Source: Hahella sp. HNIBRBA332 (lineage in GTDB: Bacteria > Pseudomonadota > Gammaproteobacteria > Pseudomonadales > Oleiphilaceae). From it: a stretch of DNA of 64,000 bases. The translations under genes and the position numbers were made by a program. The DNA lies in assembly GCF_030719035.1 (NCBI RefSeq), contig NZ_CP132203.1:5226501-5290500 (forward strand). The letters are read 5' to 3'. Positions 27,194 to 36,208 of this stretch are shown here, one piece after another; the first letter of the stretch is position 1; every line of letters begins with the position of its first letter. The notes beneath the pieces are model-generated. The model searched no databases and was not told where the DNA came from. It worked only from the letters and a program-made list of their open reading frames with translations.

Positions 27194-28312
27194 CTAGGTG
27201 AGGGTATCCGCGGTTTGCTCCGCGGATACCACGCGATTACGCCCCGCCCCCTTTGCCGCATACAACGCTCGATCCGCCCTGGCTATCAAGGCTTCCATCG
27301 CCTCACCCTCTTCCAGCTCCGCAGCGCCAAGAGAAATCGTCACACGAAACTCCGGCGCCACCTCAGGGAAAGGAATATCCATGACCGCACGCCGCAGTCG
27401 CTCGGCAGTAATGAAAGCGCCGTCGAGGGGCGTTTGCGGGAGAATCAGCAGAAACTCCTCACCTCCATAGCGTCCCAAACAATCGATGGAGCGCACCAGA
27501 GATTGCATGGTTTCCGCCACTTTCTTCAGCACGGCGTCCCCCGCCTGATGACCATAAGAATCGTTGATACGCTTGAAATGATCGATATCCAGCAAACAGA
27601 GCGACAAAGCCCCTGTACTACGCCGACAACGATTGATCTCATTGGATAGCTGCTTCATTAGTTCGCGTCGGGTGCAGAGCCCGGTCAATTCATCCGTGCT
27701 GGCCATCACGCTGATTTTTTCCAGCGCTTCATTCAGTTGATGATTCTTTATCCTCAGACTTGCGCGTAATTTACTGATGAAGCCGCCGATCAAAGCCATC
27801 TGCGCCATTACCATGAAAAGCGCGGTCAACAATACAAATTCCGAGCTTGGCGTCACCAGGCGCGGCTTCAGCCATAGCAGCAGACCAAGCAACCCCAGAT
27901 ACCCGCCGAAATAAGCTGCAGCGACGCGAATATAGCGTTTGGTGTCGATGCCGAGGATACCGTATAACAGAGGAATAATAGCCACCATCGCCACCGCGCT
28001 GCGGGCCTGATTGTCATCCATGAAATACATGATATATAGCGGAGGAAACAGCGAGATGAGCATCTGCTCTTCCGTGAGGTTGGGATCTTTTCGACTTAGA
28101 TTCCAATTACTCAGAAAACACAGGTAAAAACCGCCGTTGATGGCGACGCTCATGATGAGAAAATGCACCGCATATTGGAGTTCAAGCAAGTCCGACGCCC
28201 ACCCCGCCATGGCGACGGCTAAGGTAAGGAGATAAGACCCAAACGTCATCAGCGTGCGGCGCTTGCGGATGTACTGATGACTCTTTATGCGTTCGTCCAG
28301 GCTGCTACTCAC
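27194..28312 (-). CDS. Membrane-bound diguanylate cyclase
   Basis: This 372-residue protein has about six membrane segments in its first 190 residues, then a linker helix and a complete GGDEF domain. The active site is GGEEF (in CLGRYGGEEFLLILP), and an I-site RxxD (RSID) lies exactly five residues before it, so the enzyme should make c-di-GMP with product feedback. The signal sensed by the membrane part is unknown. It is 90 bases downstream of the DUF2235-PilZ gene on the same strand, so the two may be co-transcribed. Confidence 0.92.
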   Translation of the reverse strand: MSSSLDERIKSHQYIRKRRTLMTFGSYLLTLAVAMAGWASDLLELQYAVHFLIMSVAINGGFYLCFLSNWNLSRKDPNLTEEQMLISLFPPLYIMYFMDDNQARSAVAMVAIIPLLYGILGIDTKRYIRVAAAYFGGYLGLLGLLLWLKPRLVTPSSEFVLLTALFMVMAQMALIGGFISKLRASLRIKNHQLNEALEKISVMASTDELTGLCTRRELMKQLSNEINRCRRSTGALSLCLLDIDHFKRINDSYGHQAGDAVLKKVAETMQSLVRSIDCLGRYGGEEFLLILPQTPLDGAFITAERLRRAVMDIPFPEVAPEFRVTISLGAAELEEGEAMEALIARADRALYAAKGAGRNRVVSAEQTADTLT

Positions 28313-28402
28313 TTTCCTTCGCGCTCCTTTCCTTTCGATTCATATCTACGCTCTGGAGCCGCTCTGATCTCCAGACGCAAAGGAACGGAACCGCTTAATC
28401 CG

Positions 28403-29737
28403 TTATGCGGCGAATGCTAACCCCGCCTCCTGCCCATTACGCCATTTCACTTCCGCAAAACGCTCACCCCATAAAGGATGTCGAACGGTGACCCGGTTGT
28501 GCTCGCTGATGGCGCCAATCGCCTCCAGACGGGCGCCTGCGCCGGAATAATCCAGCACCCGACAACGCTCGCCAGTTCCGGTGAGAGTAGCGCTTTCGGT
28601 CGCATCATCCACAAGAATACGCTCACATTTGCGGGGATAAAACAGCGGCACATGGTCATTGAAGGCGGCGTACAAATTGCCTTTATTGAGTCCAGATCCT
28701 TTATTGTCCGACCTGACTTTTGCGCAGTAATGAATTTTTTCATTCACACCCGGCTCAAAGCCAAACTCTTCCCGCTGCTGCGGTCCAATCGGGCGACAGA
28801 ACTCCCCCATCGCGGAGTAAATGCCTTTGAACTCATCATGTAAGTAACCCATTTCACGATGTTCCTCGGCGGTGGACATCACCATGGACGGGTCGGTATA
28901 GAGGCCGTGTGTCCTGGCTTGTTCACTCATGAACGCCAGAGTCAAATCAGACAATTCCGCTTCGCTGTAACCGCCCCCCACATCGGAATGATTACCCGGC
29001 AACCAAACCTGCAATATGCGCTGGTTATCCCGGTCTCGACGCAGCTCGGAGGCATCCGGATGATGGGTCCACAGATCAGGGGAGAACGGCTTGCGTAACT
29101 CATCAATCGCCAGTGCCTGTACAGCGAACTTCACCGTATCGGACAACTGAGTGTCATGGAATCCCACCCAACGTCTGGATAGCGTGCGCAATCCGGCGAT
29201 GGGCGCCCCCAACGCGCCAACCGTGTCCCATACTCCCATAAATTCTATTTCCACGCGCCGATGCTGACTTTCCACCAAATCAATCAAGCGGCGTGCGGTA
29301 TAGGCCTGCGTTAATTGCTCACGCTCTTCTGGCCGGGTGCGATAATAACGGTAGGCTAAAGGGAAGTTCTTCATCTCATATTTCGGCAATAGCCCAAATA
29401 AATGAATGAAACCGGCTAGAGACCTGATGGTGTAGGCGCCGCGGCTGAAGCCAAACAAATAAATGCGATCCCCTTCCGCCCAGTTGTTAGCCAGGAAGCG
29501 GTAAGCGTCCATGATATTATCGGATAGCCCCACTCCCAAGGCGCCTCCCACTAAACGGTCCCACAGGCCGTTCACGCCGACGCCCATATCGTAGAACACT
29601 ACTTGGTGTATCCCTTGGTGACAGGGCGTTATAGAGCGCACCAGCTTAAGCACATTAGTAGGATGACAATTCACATCCTGTTCGGATTCTGGTCTATTCC
29701 AGGTACCATCGCAGCAGACAACTATCGACTTACCCAT
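28403..29737 (-). CDS. DUF2235 alpha/beta hydrolase fused to a C-terminal PilZ domain
   Basis: This 444-residue protein has a DUF2235 hydrolase (residues about 1-340) with the start VVCCDGTWNRPE, the nucleophile elbow GFSRGAYTIR (near residue 98) and the Asp/His-containing LPGNHSDVGGGY. The last 80 residues look like a PilZ c-di-GMP-binding domain: RKCER fits RxxxR, DYSGAG fits DxSxxG about 28 residues later, and the end VTVRHPLWGERFAEVKW, then EAGLAF, fits the beta-barrel. DUF2235 includes the Tle1 type VI phospholipase effectors, but there is no signal peptide or VgrG/PAAR neighbour here, so a cytoplasmic enzyme is more likely. A diguanylate cyclase gene follows directly. Confidence 0.85.
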   Translation of the reverse strand: MGKSIVVCCDGTWNRPESEQDVNCHPTNVLKLVRSITPCHQGIHQVVFYDMGVGVNGLWDRLVGGALGVGLSDNIMDAYRFLANNWAEGDRIYLFGFSRGAYTIRSLAGFIHLFGLLPKYEMKNFPLAYRYYRTRPEEREQLTQAYTARRLIDLVESQHRRVEIEFMGVWDTVGALGAPIAGLRTLSRRWVGFHDTQLSDTVKFAVQALAIDELRKPFSPDLWTHHPDASELRRDRDNQRILQVWLPGNHSDVGGGYSEAELSDLTLAFMSEQARTHGLYTDPSMVMSTAEEHREMGYLHDEFKGIYSAMGEFCRPIGPQQREEFGFEPGVNEKIHYCAKVRSDNKGSGLNKGNLYAAFNDHVPLFYPRKCERILVDDATESATLTGTGERCRVLDYSGAGARLEAIGAISEHNRVTVRHPLWGERFAEVKWRNGQEAGLAFAA

Positions 29738-30124
29738 ACATCCCTCCCCCGTATTGCATTGCGGGCTGGTCTTCGATCCTTCTTGGCGTGGGCGAATGAG
29801 GCGTCAATCGCGCGTGCTCCTGACGAATCGAGAGACATCAGCGACCAGGGAAGTTTCACCCATTGTTTCCCTTTACACATGTTTAAAAAATAGTCTACCG
29901 CAATAAAAATGCAATCCGCCCTGAAGGCCTTGTGCGCCAAGGCCACGCACCATGAAAGTTACCACGCATCGACGCCATTGACTCAAACACAGTGTCATAC
30001 TCTTTTACACTCAGCCAGCATCAACAGATCATAAGTCTTTGTTTTTAAATGCATGGCATGCGTATTGCTATAGAGAGTCGAAATTTCTCTACAACCTCAA
30101 AACGCTCACTAACGGAGTAACGAC
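29738..30124. other. Upstream region of DUF2235-PilZ and PEP-CTERM genes
   Basis: This 387-base divergent region becomes AT-rich toward the PEP-CTERM gene. I see the ribosome binding site CGGAGTAACGAC before the ATG at 30125. A short inverted arrangement (GAGAGTCGAAATTTCTC near 30073-30089) might be an operator. No credible ORF was found. Confidence 0.4.
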
Positions 30125-30856
30125 ATGTTCAAATTTATCGCAAAAAGCGTATTGGTCTCCGGGCTGACGGTTTCATCAGCATTCGCAAGCACTATCTCCT
30201 GGGATCTGAATGATGGCGTTGCTTACGGTTCCTACAACAATTCAATTTCATACTCTAAAGACGGCCTGAACCTGACTGTCACCGCTTGGAGCGACACCAA
30301 AGGTTCCTCCGACAACAAAATCGAAGACGCGCGTCTGGGACGTTGGGACGGTCTGGGCGTTTGTAATGACGACGAATACCGAGCTGACCGCTGCGCCTCT
30401 CCCGAGCACTCCACTGACAACGACAGTGGCTACGGCGCAGACTATGACATGATCATGCTGTCCTTTTCTGAAGCCGTTAATCTGAGTTCTTTCAAAAACG
30501 GCTGGTATTACTCCGACTCTGACGTTTCCATTCTGGCCTACACTGGCGGCGCTTCCGCTTACGACCTGAATGACAAAGAGTGGAACAGCCTGCTGGGCGA
30601 CGGCTGGAGCGTGGCGGGCAACTACGCTGACACCAAGAAAAACGAAACTGCGACAGGCACTGATATCGCGTCCAAATTCTGGTTGATTGGCGCCTACAAT
30701 CCGGCATTCGGCGGAAGCTGGTCTTCCTACAATGACCACTTCAAACTGAGACATGTCACCATTGAGACTGTCGATGTTCCAGAACCTGCGACAGTAGCGC
30801 TGATTGGCTTGGGTCTGGCTGGTTTCGGCTTGTCCCGTCGTCGTAAAGCAGCATAA
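30125..30856 (+). CDS. PEP-CTERM sorted extracellular protein
   Basis: This 243-residue protein has a signal peptide (residues 1-21, ending SSAFA) and ends in a canonical PEP-CTERM signal: VPEPATV, a hydrophobic segment, and a SRRRK basic cluster. The middle part is rich in Ser, Asp, Asn, Tyr and Trp. Such proteins are processed at the membrane by an exosortase and released or anchored, often with exopolysaccharide production. The exosortase is not in this window. An intrinsic terminator follows. Confidence 0.92.
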   Translation: MFKFIAKSVLVSGLTVSSAFASTISWDLNDGVAYGSYNNSISYSKDGLNLTVTAWSDTKGSSDNKIEDARLGRWDGLGVCNDDEYRADRCASPEHSTDNDSGYGADYDMIMLSFSEAVNLSSFKNGWYYSDSDVSILAYTGGASAYDLNDKEWNSLLGDGWSVAGNYADTKKNETATGTDIASKFWLIGAYNPAFGGSWSSYNDHFKLRHVTIETVDVPEPATVALIGLGLAGFGLSRRRKAA

Positions 30857-30872
30857 TTCACGCTTAAATAAA

Positions 30873-30896
30873 AAGCCGGCGACGCCGGCTTTTTTT
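30873..30896 (+). terminator. Strong intrinsic terminator after the PEP-CTERM gene
   Basis: A GC-rich stem (AGCCGGCG/CGCCGGCT) is followed by a run of seven or more T residues, 17 bases after the stop codon. Confidence 0.92.
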
Positions 30897-30930
30897 ATCT
30901 TTTAACTTTTTTCTTTACGCATCACTCTAA

Positions 30931-31386
30931 CTACTCACGCGCAGACAACGCCTGACGCAGTTCTTCCAGTTGCTTCCGCAATGCTTTCGCCTCTTCCATC
31001 CCTAAACCAGAAATGCAAAGCACTTGCTCTGGAATGCTTTCTGCAGAGTCTCTTAATTTTTTCCCCGCTTCCGTTAAAAAGAGACGCACGACTCTCTCGT
31101 CTTCCCTTGAGCGTTTGCGTTGCAGCAGCCCCTCTTTTTCCAGACGCTTAACCACAGGACTCAGCGCACCAAGATCCTGGGTCAATTGCTTCGCCAACTC
31201 CGAAGAGGTCAACCCTTCCCGTTCCCAAAGCACCAGCATGATCAGATACTGTGGGTAGGTCAGCCCCAATTCACCCAATAACGGTTTATAGAGTTTGCTC
31301 ATCGCCAATGAAGTGGAGTAAAGAGCGAAACAAAGCTGTTCGCCAAGTTTTGGGGCTTTTCCGGGAGTGGTCGTCATAGTCGTCAT
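30931..31386 (-). CDS. ohrR: OhrR-type MarR-family regulator
   Basis: I place the start at the ATG at 31386 (an alternative is 31377); the longer reading to 31518 has no family support. The 151-residue MarR protein carries the OhrR signature, GEQLCFALYST, with the redox-sensing Cys near residue 20, followed by YKPLLGELGLTYPQYLIMLV. The winged helix is LTSSELAKQLTQDLGALSPV. OhrR represses ohr and is released when organic hydroperoxide oxidises the Cys. No ohr gene is adjacent. The divergent neighbour is a diguanylate cyclase. An AT-rich stretch at 31431-31444 could be part of an operator. Confidence 0.85.
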   Translation of the reverse strand: MTTMTTTPGKAPKLGEQLCFALYSTSLAMSKLYKPLLGELGLTYPQYLIMLVLWEREGLTSSELAKQLTQDLGALSPVVKRLEKEGLLQRKRSREDERVVRLFLTEAGKKLRDSAESIPEQVLCISGLGMEEAKALRKQLEELRQALSARE

Positions 31387-31579
31387 TCTCTTTTCTAGTC
31401 TCGCAGCACACTCAATGCGGGGAATACGGCTAAAATTTAAATTATCCGCAGCTGCCCGGAGCATTGTACGCCATCCATCCGTCGGGTCGAGACGGAGGAG
31501 CAGGCATGCGCGCTTCAAGGCGTGAAAAAATAGCAGTATGCGCTTATAGTCAAAATTTTAATCCTATTGGGAATATCCC

Positions 31580-32797
31580 ATGCGAGGATTCGCCTTCCAT
31601 CGTAATTCGCCAAATAATCGGGACCTCCCACCAGAGTTGCGAGACGAACTGGAACAACAGCGCAAACGGGACTTGGCCAACCGCCAGCGTCCCGGAATCC
31701 TGTTCTACCCCGCAACCTGGGTGTTCATCTCGGCGGCGATCATGTTCAGCTCTCCCACACCAGAGAAATCTCTTTGGCTGGCTTATGTCGCACTGCTGAT
31801 CGTTGCCGTATCCAGCTACCGTTATTACGCGATGCACCAATTCATGCGTAAGCTTGAGATAGGGCGCGAGGCTTCTTATACGCCTCTATTATTTGGCGCC
31901 AGCTTCAGCGCAGGTTTATGGGGCGGCATCGCCGCGTTATCCGTGCTTCCTACGCCCTTTTCCCCGCACTTCCCTTTGTTTCTCACATGCACTCTCGGCT
32001 TGTGCGCCGGCGGAGCCGCATCCCTGGCGATTCTGGGACGCATGGTGAACCTGTTCATCATTTGCCTGCTAGCCCCGATGACACTGGCGCTATTTTCCCC
32101 TTACGCCACCCAACCCGGCGCCGTCGGCTTTCTACTGATGACATTCGGCCTGGGCATGAGCTGGATATCCACCCTGCCTCGCCACGAATACGAAGTCGCA
32201 GTGTTAAGTATCATAAAGCTGTCCCAACAGGCCAAATACCTGACAGAACTAACCATTCAAGATGGTCTGACCGGCGTCAAGAACCGCCGCTACTTCGACC
32301 AGATTTTGAATGCCGACTTGCGACGAGCCTCCCGGTTGAACTACCCCATATCACTCCTGCTTATCGACATCGATCACTTCAAGCGGGTCAATGATCGCTA
32401 CGGCCACTTGGTCGGAGACGAATGTCTGGTGCAGACCGCACAAACCCTGATGCGACAATTACAACGCAATAGCGATGTTCTGGCGCGCTATGGCGGCGAG
32501 GAATTCGGCATCATTTTGCCAGGCGTCGATGCGGAAGAGGCCGCCGCGCTGGCGGAGAAATTACGCAGAGCGGTGGCGGCGTGCGCCGTGTGGAACCTAT
32601 CGGATCCCGTATCCGTCACGATCAGCATTGGCGGGGTCAGCGGCGTTCCCAGAGAGACCATGACGCCCAAGCAACTCCTGGAGCTTGCGGACAAAGCGCT
32701 CTACCAAGCCAAGTCTTATGGTCGCAATTGCGTATTCTGGTCATCGCTGGATGGCGTTCTGACGCCCATAGATTCAGAGAAAGGAGCGCAATACTGA
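31580..32797 (+). CDS. Membrane-bound diguanylate cyclase
   Basis: This 405-residue protein has four to six membrane segments in residues about 45-205 and a C-terminal GGDEF domain. The active site is GGEEF (VLARYGGEEFGIILP), and the I-site RNSD stands five residues upstream. It should therefore be an active, feedback-inhibited c-di-GMP synthase. The gene is divergent from the OhrR-type regulator, 193 bases apart, so redox control of c-di-GMP synthesis is conceivable but not shown. Confidence 0.92.
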   Translation: MRGFAFHRNSPNNRDLPPELRDELEQQRKRDLANRQRPGILFYPATWVFISAAIMFSSPTPEKSLWLAYVALLIVAVSSYRYYAMHQFMRKLEIGREASYTPLLFGASFSAGLWGGIAALSVLPTPFSPHFPLFLTCTLGLCAGGAASLAILGRMVNLFIICLLAPMTLALFSPYATQPGAVGFLLMTFGLGMSWISTLPRHEYEVAVLSIIKLSQQAKYLTELTIQDGLTGVKNRRYFDQILNADLRRASRLNYPISLLLIDIDHFKRVNDRYGHLVGDECLVQTAQTLMRQLQRNSDVLARYGGEEFGIILPGVDAEEAAALAEKLRRAVAACAVWNLSDPVSVTISIGGVSGVPRETMTPKQLLELADKALYQAKSYGRNCVFWSSLDGVLTPIDSEKGAQY

Positions 32798-32946
32798 CCC
32801 CTCATCTTTATGAATTTTAAATAGATTTGCGCAGGCGAAATTTACTGCCTGCGTCTACACTCAAGAATACTCCTTGACGCCATCCACTGGCGCAGGCCCG
32901 CGTCAATCGGGCGATGACAAAAATATGACCACAGGCGGATAAGAAT

Positions 32947-33843
32947 ATGTTCGGATTCGGCAAACCACGCGCAAATGACGACCAAACCATCATCGACAAC
33001 TCGCGTTTGCGGGAGTTGGAGCGCAAAGCGGAATTGCTAGACAGGCTTATGGAGAAGAACCCTGCGGGCATGGCGAAATCCATCCAGGACAACGCCGTCA
33101 AGGTAAAAAAATCCACTGAAAAGCGCCTGTCTGAGATTCAGGACAGTTGTCATCAGTTAGAAGCCTTTATGGATCACTCTGCACAAATCAAAGGGGTGAC
33201 GGAACAATCCGTGGAAGTAGCGGTGGGCACTGTCGACACGACTCAGCAAAGCGTGGCCGACATCAAGCAACTGTCCTCAAACATTGAGGCCTCATCGCGC
33301 TACATCAACGAATTTACCGATCTGCTGTCCTCTCTGGAAGAAAGCAACAAGACGATCAACCAGCTAGTCGAATCCATCAAGGCCATCGCAGACCAAACCA
33401 ACCTGCTCGCCCTTAACGCCGCCATCGAGGCCGCCCGGGCGGGTGAGCACGGCAGAGGGTTCGCCGTTGTCGCGGACGAAGTGCGTCAATTAGCGACCAC
33501 CGCCAACGAGTCGGCGGAAGAAATACAAAGTGAAATCAAGAAAATCACCGACATTTCAGGACGCGTCATCCAGAAGCAGCAGGAGGTGTCCGAAGTCATA
33601 GGCAGCAGCGTCACTATCGCCAGCGAAACCGTTCGCAACCTCAATCAATTAATGAGTTCCGCCACGGAAAGCGCGGAGGCCGCAAAAGGCGTCGCCCGGG
33701 ATTTCGATCACCTTGCGCAAGAGCTCGATTCACTCAATCGTCGCACTCAGAATCTATTGGAAGACACTCATAAGTCGGTTGAAGGCGCTGATGAAAATAT
33801 TCATCTCAGTGAAGAACTCCGTCAACATCTCAGCGTCAAGTAA
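32947..33843 (+). CDS. Soluble methyl-accepting chemotaxis-type protein
   Basis: This 298-residue protein has no membrane segment or recognisable sensor domain. It has an N-terminal helical region (LRELERKAELLDRLMEKN) and the MCP signalling domain with the conserved hairpin tip IADQTNLLALNAAIEAARAG. The signalling coiled coil is short. It would be cytosolic and could couple to a CheA-CheW array. Which kinase it serves is unknown. Confidence 0.88.
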   Translation: MFGFGKPRANDDQTIIDNSRLRELERKAELLDRLMEKNPAGMAKSIQDNAVKVKKSTEKRLSEIQDSCHQLEAFMDHSAQIKGVTEQSVEVAVGTVDTTQQSVADIKQLSSNIEASSRYINEFTDLLSSLEESNKTINQLVESIKAIADQTNLLALNAAIEAARAGEHGRGFAVVADEVRQLATTANESAEEIQSEIKKITDISGRVIQKQQEVSEVIGSSVTIASETVRNLNQLMSSATESAEAAKGVARDFDHLAQELDSLNRRTQNLLEDTHKSVEGADENIHLSEELRQHLSVK

Positions 33844-33855
33844 GCCCTTCTTAAT

Positions 33856-33898
33856 TACGGAAGTGCGATCAACCCATTGATTTATTAGCACTTCCGTA
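33856..33898. terminator. Perfect 11-bp inverted repeat after the chemoreceptor gene
   Basis: TACGGAAGTGC (33856-33866) pairs with GCACTTCCGTA (33888-33898) across a 21-base loop, 13 bases after the stop. It is probably the end of the transcript; no T-run follows directly. Confidence 0.6.
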
Positions 33899-34355
33899 CC
33901 ACTTCATTTCCGCTTATATGTGCGTATAAACACATAGTCTTCATATTCATTTTCTATCGAAAACAATTTTTAACTTAAGTAATTTCCGAAATTTTTAAAT
34001 TATTGTGCATTTTTTAACTGACTTATTAAAAACTTTGTCTAAACTACTAAATAAATAAGATTTTGCTCATTCCTCCCTTGGTTGAGCACAGTAAAAAATT
34101 ATGTCGTAAGGTTGCAAATTCTTTTCTTATGGCAATAATTCACAACAATTTTCAATCAAGGGAATTATCTAGGTTCAGCGCTTTCTAAAGTATGAGAGCC
34201 TTTTAAAGTGAGACAGAGAAGTTAAAGTCCAAAGGCTGTAGTAAAGGGAGATAGGCAAGCATTTTGCTTATCTATAGATGAGAGTAAAACTGCCGATATA
34301 GTGAGCAAGGATCATGGCAAAAGTATTACAGACAGAAATTTTGGAGGTAACAGCA
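33899..34355. other. AT-rich region upstream of a 56-codon gene
   Basis: The base composition drops sharply compared with the flanking genes and contains many A and T runs. A hairpin (AGATAGGCAAGC pairing with GCTTATCT) lies near 34250-34274, shortly before the small gene. No other credible coding sequence is seen. The region may contain the promoter and a long untranslated leader. Confidence 0.45.
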
Positions 34356-34526
34356 ATGACCAGCCAAATTTCACACTATAACAAACGCTTAGAACGTTTA
34401 TATAGTAGCAAGATGGAACAACTTAACCGTGCGATGACCGCAGGCAACAAATTTCGTTGTCTGGTATTGCAGGCGGAAGCTGACGCGATTTGTCAGGAAC
34501 TTAAACAATTTGTCGGCGCTAAATAG
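34356..34526 (+). CDS. Small helical protein of 56 residues
   Basis: The ATG at 34356 is chosen because a near-perfect ribosome binding site (GGAGGT) lies 8 bases before it; the in-frame ATG at 34314 has none. The product (from MTSQISHYNKRLERLYSSKM to the end) is basic in the first half and predicted all-helical by its heptad-like pattern, with two cysteines and no membrane segment. I do not recognise a family. It sits alone in a 1.2-kb AT-rich island between the chemoreceptor and the panE-like gene, and its stop codon lies inside a hairpin at 34512-34545. Confidence 0.6.
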   Translation: MTSQISHYNKRLERLYSSKMEQLNRAMTAGNKFRCLVLQAEADAICQELKQFVGAK

Positions 34527-34545
34527 TCTTCTATTTATCGCCGAC
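34512..34545 (+). terminator. Hairpin spanning the stop codon of the small gene
   Basis: GTCGGCG (34512-34518) pairs with CGCCGAC (34539-34545), and the inner bases TAAATAG and CTATTTA also pair, giving a stem of about 14 bp with one internal mismatch and a four-base loop. No T-run follows. It may protect or end the transcript. Confidence 0.65.
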
Positions 34546-35069
34546 GCCCCTCTCCTCCAGGGAGAGCTGTAGTCAGCGACATCGATAAAGCCTCTTATCC
34601 ATTGAAATTATTAGCTTTTATTCTGTTTCTCTTACAGAGTCCCCTCCGTCGCCCCCTTCTGACGATCTTTATAATAATTTAGATCATATATATCTATTTT
34701 TATATTCATTTATGACTCAATAAACTTTACATGGGTTTTGTAAAGTATTTAACAAAAGTGGAAATATACGTCTGAAAATTTTACACCTTCATTTGTTGTA
34801 GCTTTTTCGTCTCCTGACGACTCAGATGATATTACACATATATTTTGTAACCCGTTGAATTTGTTCCCTGTATGAGCCTCCCATTCATTTTATTATCCTG
34901 TTTTTGATGCTACATTCATTGAGGGTATGGGCTCTAATGCTCTCCCCCTTGGGCATGGCGGCAATTAAAAGAAGATAGAACTCGCCGTCAAAAAGTGTCT
35001 GCCTGCGTCTGGATATCCGGACAGAATCTGCCGCCCAGCATGCTGAAAAACAACAAAAGGAGTGGAAAA
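34546..35069. other. AT-rich non-coding stretch
   Basis: These 524 bases are AT-rich up to about 34930 and lack a supported ORF. The last part holds the ribosome binding site of the next gene. Nothing else could be assigned. Confidence 0.4.
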
Positions 35070-36092
35070 ATGAGGTACGCCGTCCTCGGCGCAGGAACTA
35101 TAGGCTGTTTTTTGGGAGGAATGCTGCAGGCAGGCGGCAATCCCGTCTGGTTTGTAGGCCGCTCCGCACAAGCGCAACTCATTGCTCAGGAAGGCCTGCA
35201 TCTACGCGTCCTTAAAGGCGGACGACGTTACTTCGACGGCGCACAGCTTCATTTCGGCGATGATCCCGCCGTTCTGGCCAACGCCGACTGCATATTAGTG
35301 ACAGTCAAAAGCCAGGATACGGCCAGCGCAGCGGAGATTCTGCGTCGCCACGCCCCAGAATCCGCCATTATCGTGAGCTTCCAGAACGGAGTCCGCAATG
35401 CTGGACAGCTAAAAGCTCGCTTACCCCATAAGATTATCCCCGGAATGGTTCCATTCAACGTCATTCAGCCCCATCCAGGCGATCTGCGGCAAGTCTCCTC
35501 CGGTCACCTGGCTATACAGGCCTCTCCCTTTTCAGAGCAGATTCAGAAAGATTTCAAGGCGGGCGGATTGCCAGTGGATATTCACGAGCGGATGGAGCCG
35601 GTGCAGTGGAGCAAGTTGTTGCTCAACCTCAACAACGCCATTAATGCTTTATCGGGACTGCCTTTGCGCACCATGTTGCTCAACCCCGGTTATCGGAAAG
35701 CACTGGCGGCGGCGCAACGGGAAGCGTTGAGGGTGATTGAGCAGGCGGGCTTCCAAACCGTTCGGTTGGGCGCGATTGTGCCTGAATGGTCCCCTTATCT
35801 TCTGCATCTTCCGACGCCTCTGTTCCGCCTTATCGCCAATGCCGCGCTGGCCATTGATCCCGAGGCCGGCTCATCCATGCAGGATGACCTTCGCCTGGGT
35901 AAAAAAACGGAAGTGGAATATATCAATGGCGAAGTAACGCACTTGGCCGACAAGTTAGGCGCGCCCTGTCCAGTTAATCGGACACTGATGAACCTTATTA
36001 AACAAGCAGAAGCCGAAGGCAGGGACTACCGTAAGCTCAGTGCGGAAGACATCCTCAACGCCATTGCGACGGCTTGCGCAGCGGAAGAATAA
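35070..36092 (+). CDS. 2-dehydropantoate 2-reductase family protein
   Basis: I take the ATG at 35070 (AGGAG ribosome binding site 8 bases before it), giving a 340-residue product starting MRYAVLGAGTIGCFLGG, with the NADPH-binding GxGxxG at residues 7-12. The family features SFQNGV and the catalytic Lys region WSKLLLNLNNAINALSG are visible. KPR/PanE enzymes reduce ketopantoate to pantoate in coenzyme A synthesis. Many genomes carry paralogues, and no pan gene is adjacent, so the exact substrate is not certain. Confidence 0.82.
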   Translation: MRYAVLGAGTIGCFLGGMLQAGGNPVWFVGRSAQAQLIAQEGLHLRVLKGGRRYFDGAQLHFGDDPAVLANADCILVTVKSQDTASAAEILRRHAPESAIIVSFQNGVRNAGQLKARLPHKIIPGMVPFNVIQPHPGDLRQVSSGHLAIQASPFSEQIQKDFKAGGLPVDIHERMEPVQWSKLLLNLNNAINALSGLPLRTMLLNPGYRKALAAAQREALRVIEQAGFQTVRLGAIVPEWSPYLLHLPTPLFRLIANAALAIDPEAGSSMQDDLRLGKKTEVEYINGEVTHLADKLGAPCPVNRTLMNLIKQAEAEGRDYRKLSAEDILNAIATACAAEE

Positions 36093-36208
36093 AGCCCACT
36101 GCAATCACCTGAAGATCCAATGTTTCCCGTTAGCCGGCGCCGTAGATTTTCCGACTATACTGATTAGATAACATTGACTCAGCATCCCTTCTCACCGCTG
36201 CACCGATC

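Noticed and set aside
28403..29737. Type VI lipase effector (Tle1) assignment for the DUF2235 protein
   Set aside because: There is no VgrG, PAAR, adaptor or immunity lipoprotein nearby, and the PilZ domain suggests a cytosolic role.
31387..31518. Longer N-terminus for the OhrR-type regulator
   Set aside because: The extra 44 residues have no family counterpart, and a good start is at 31386 or 31377.
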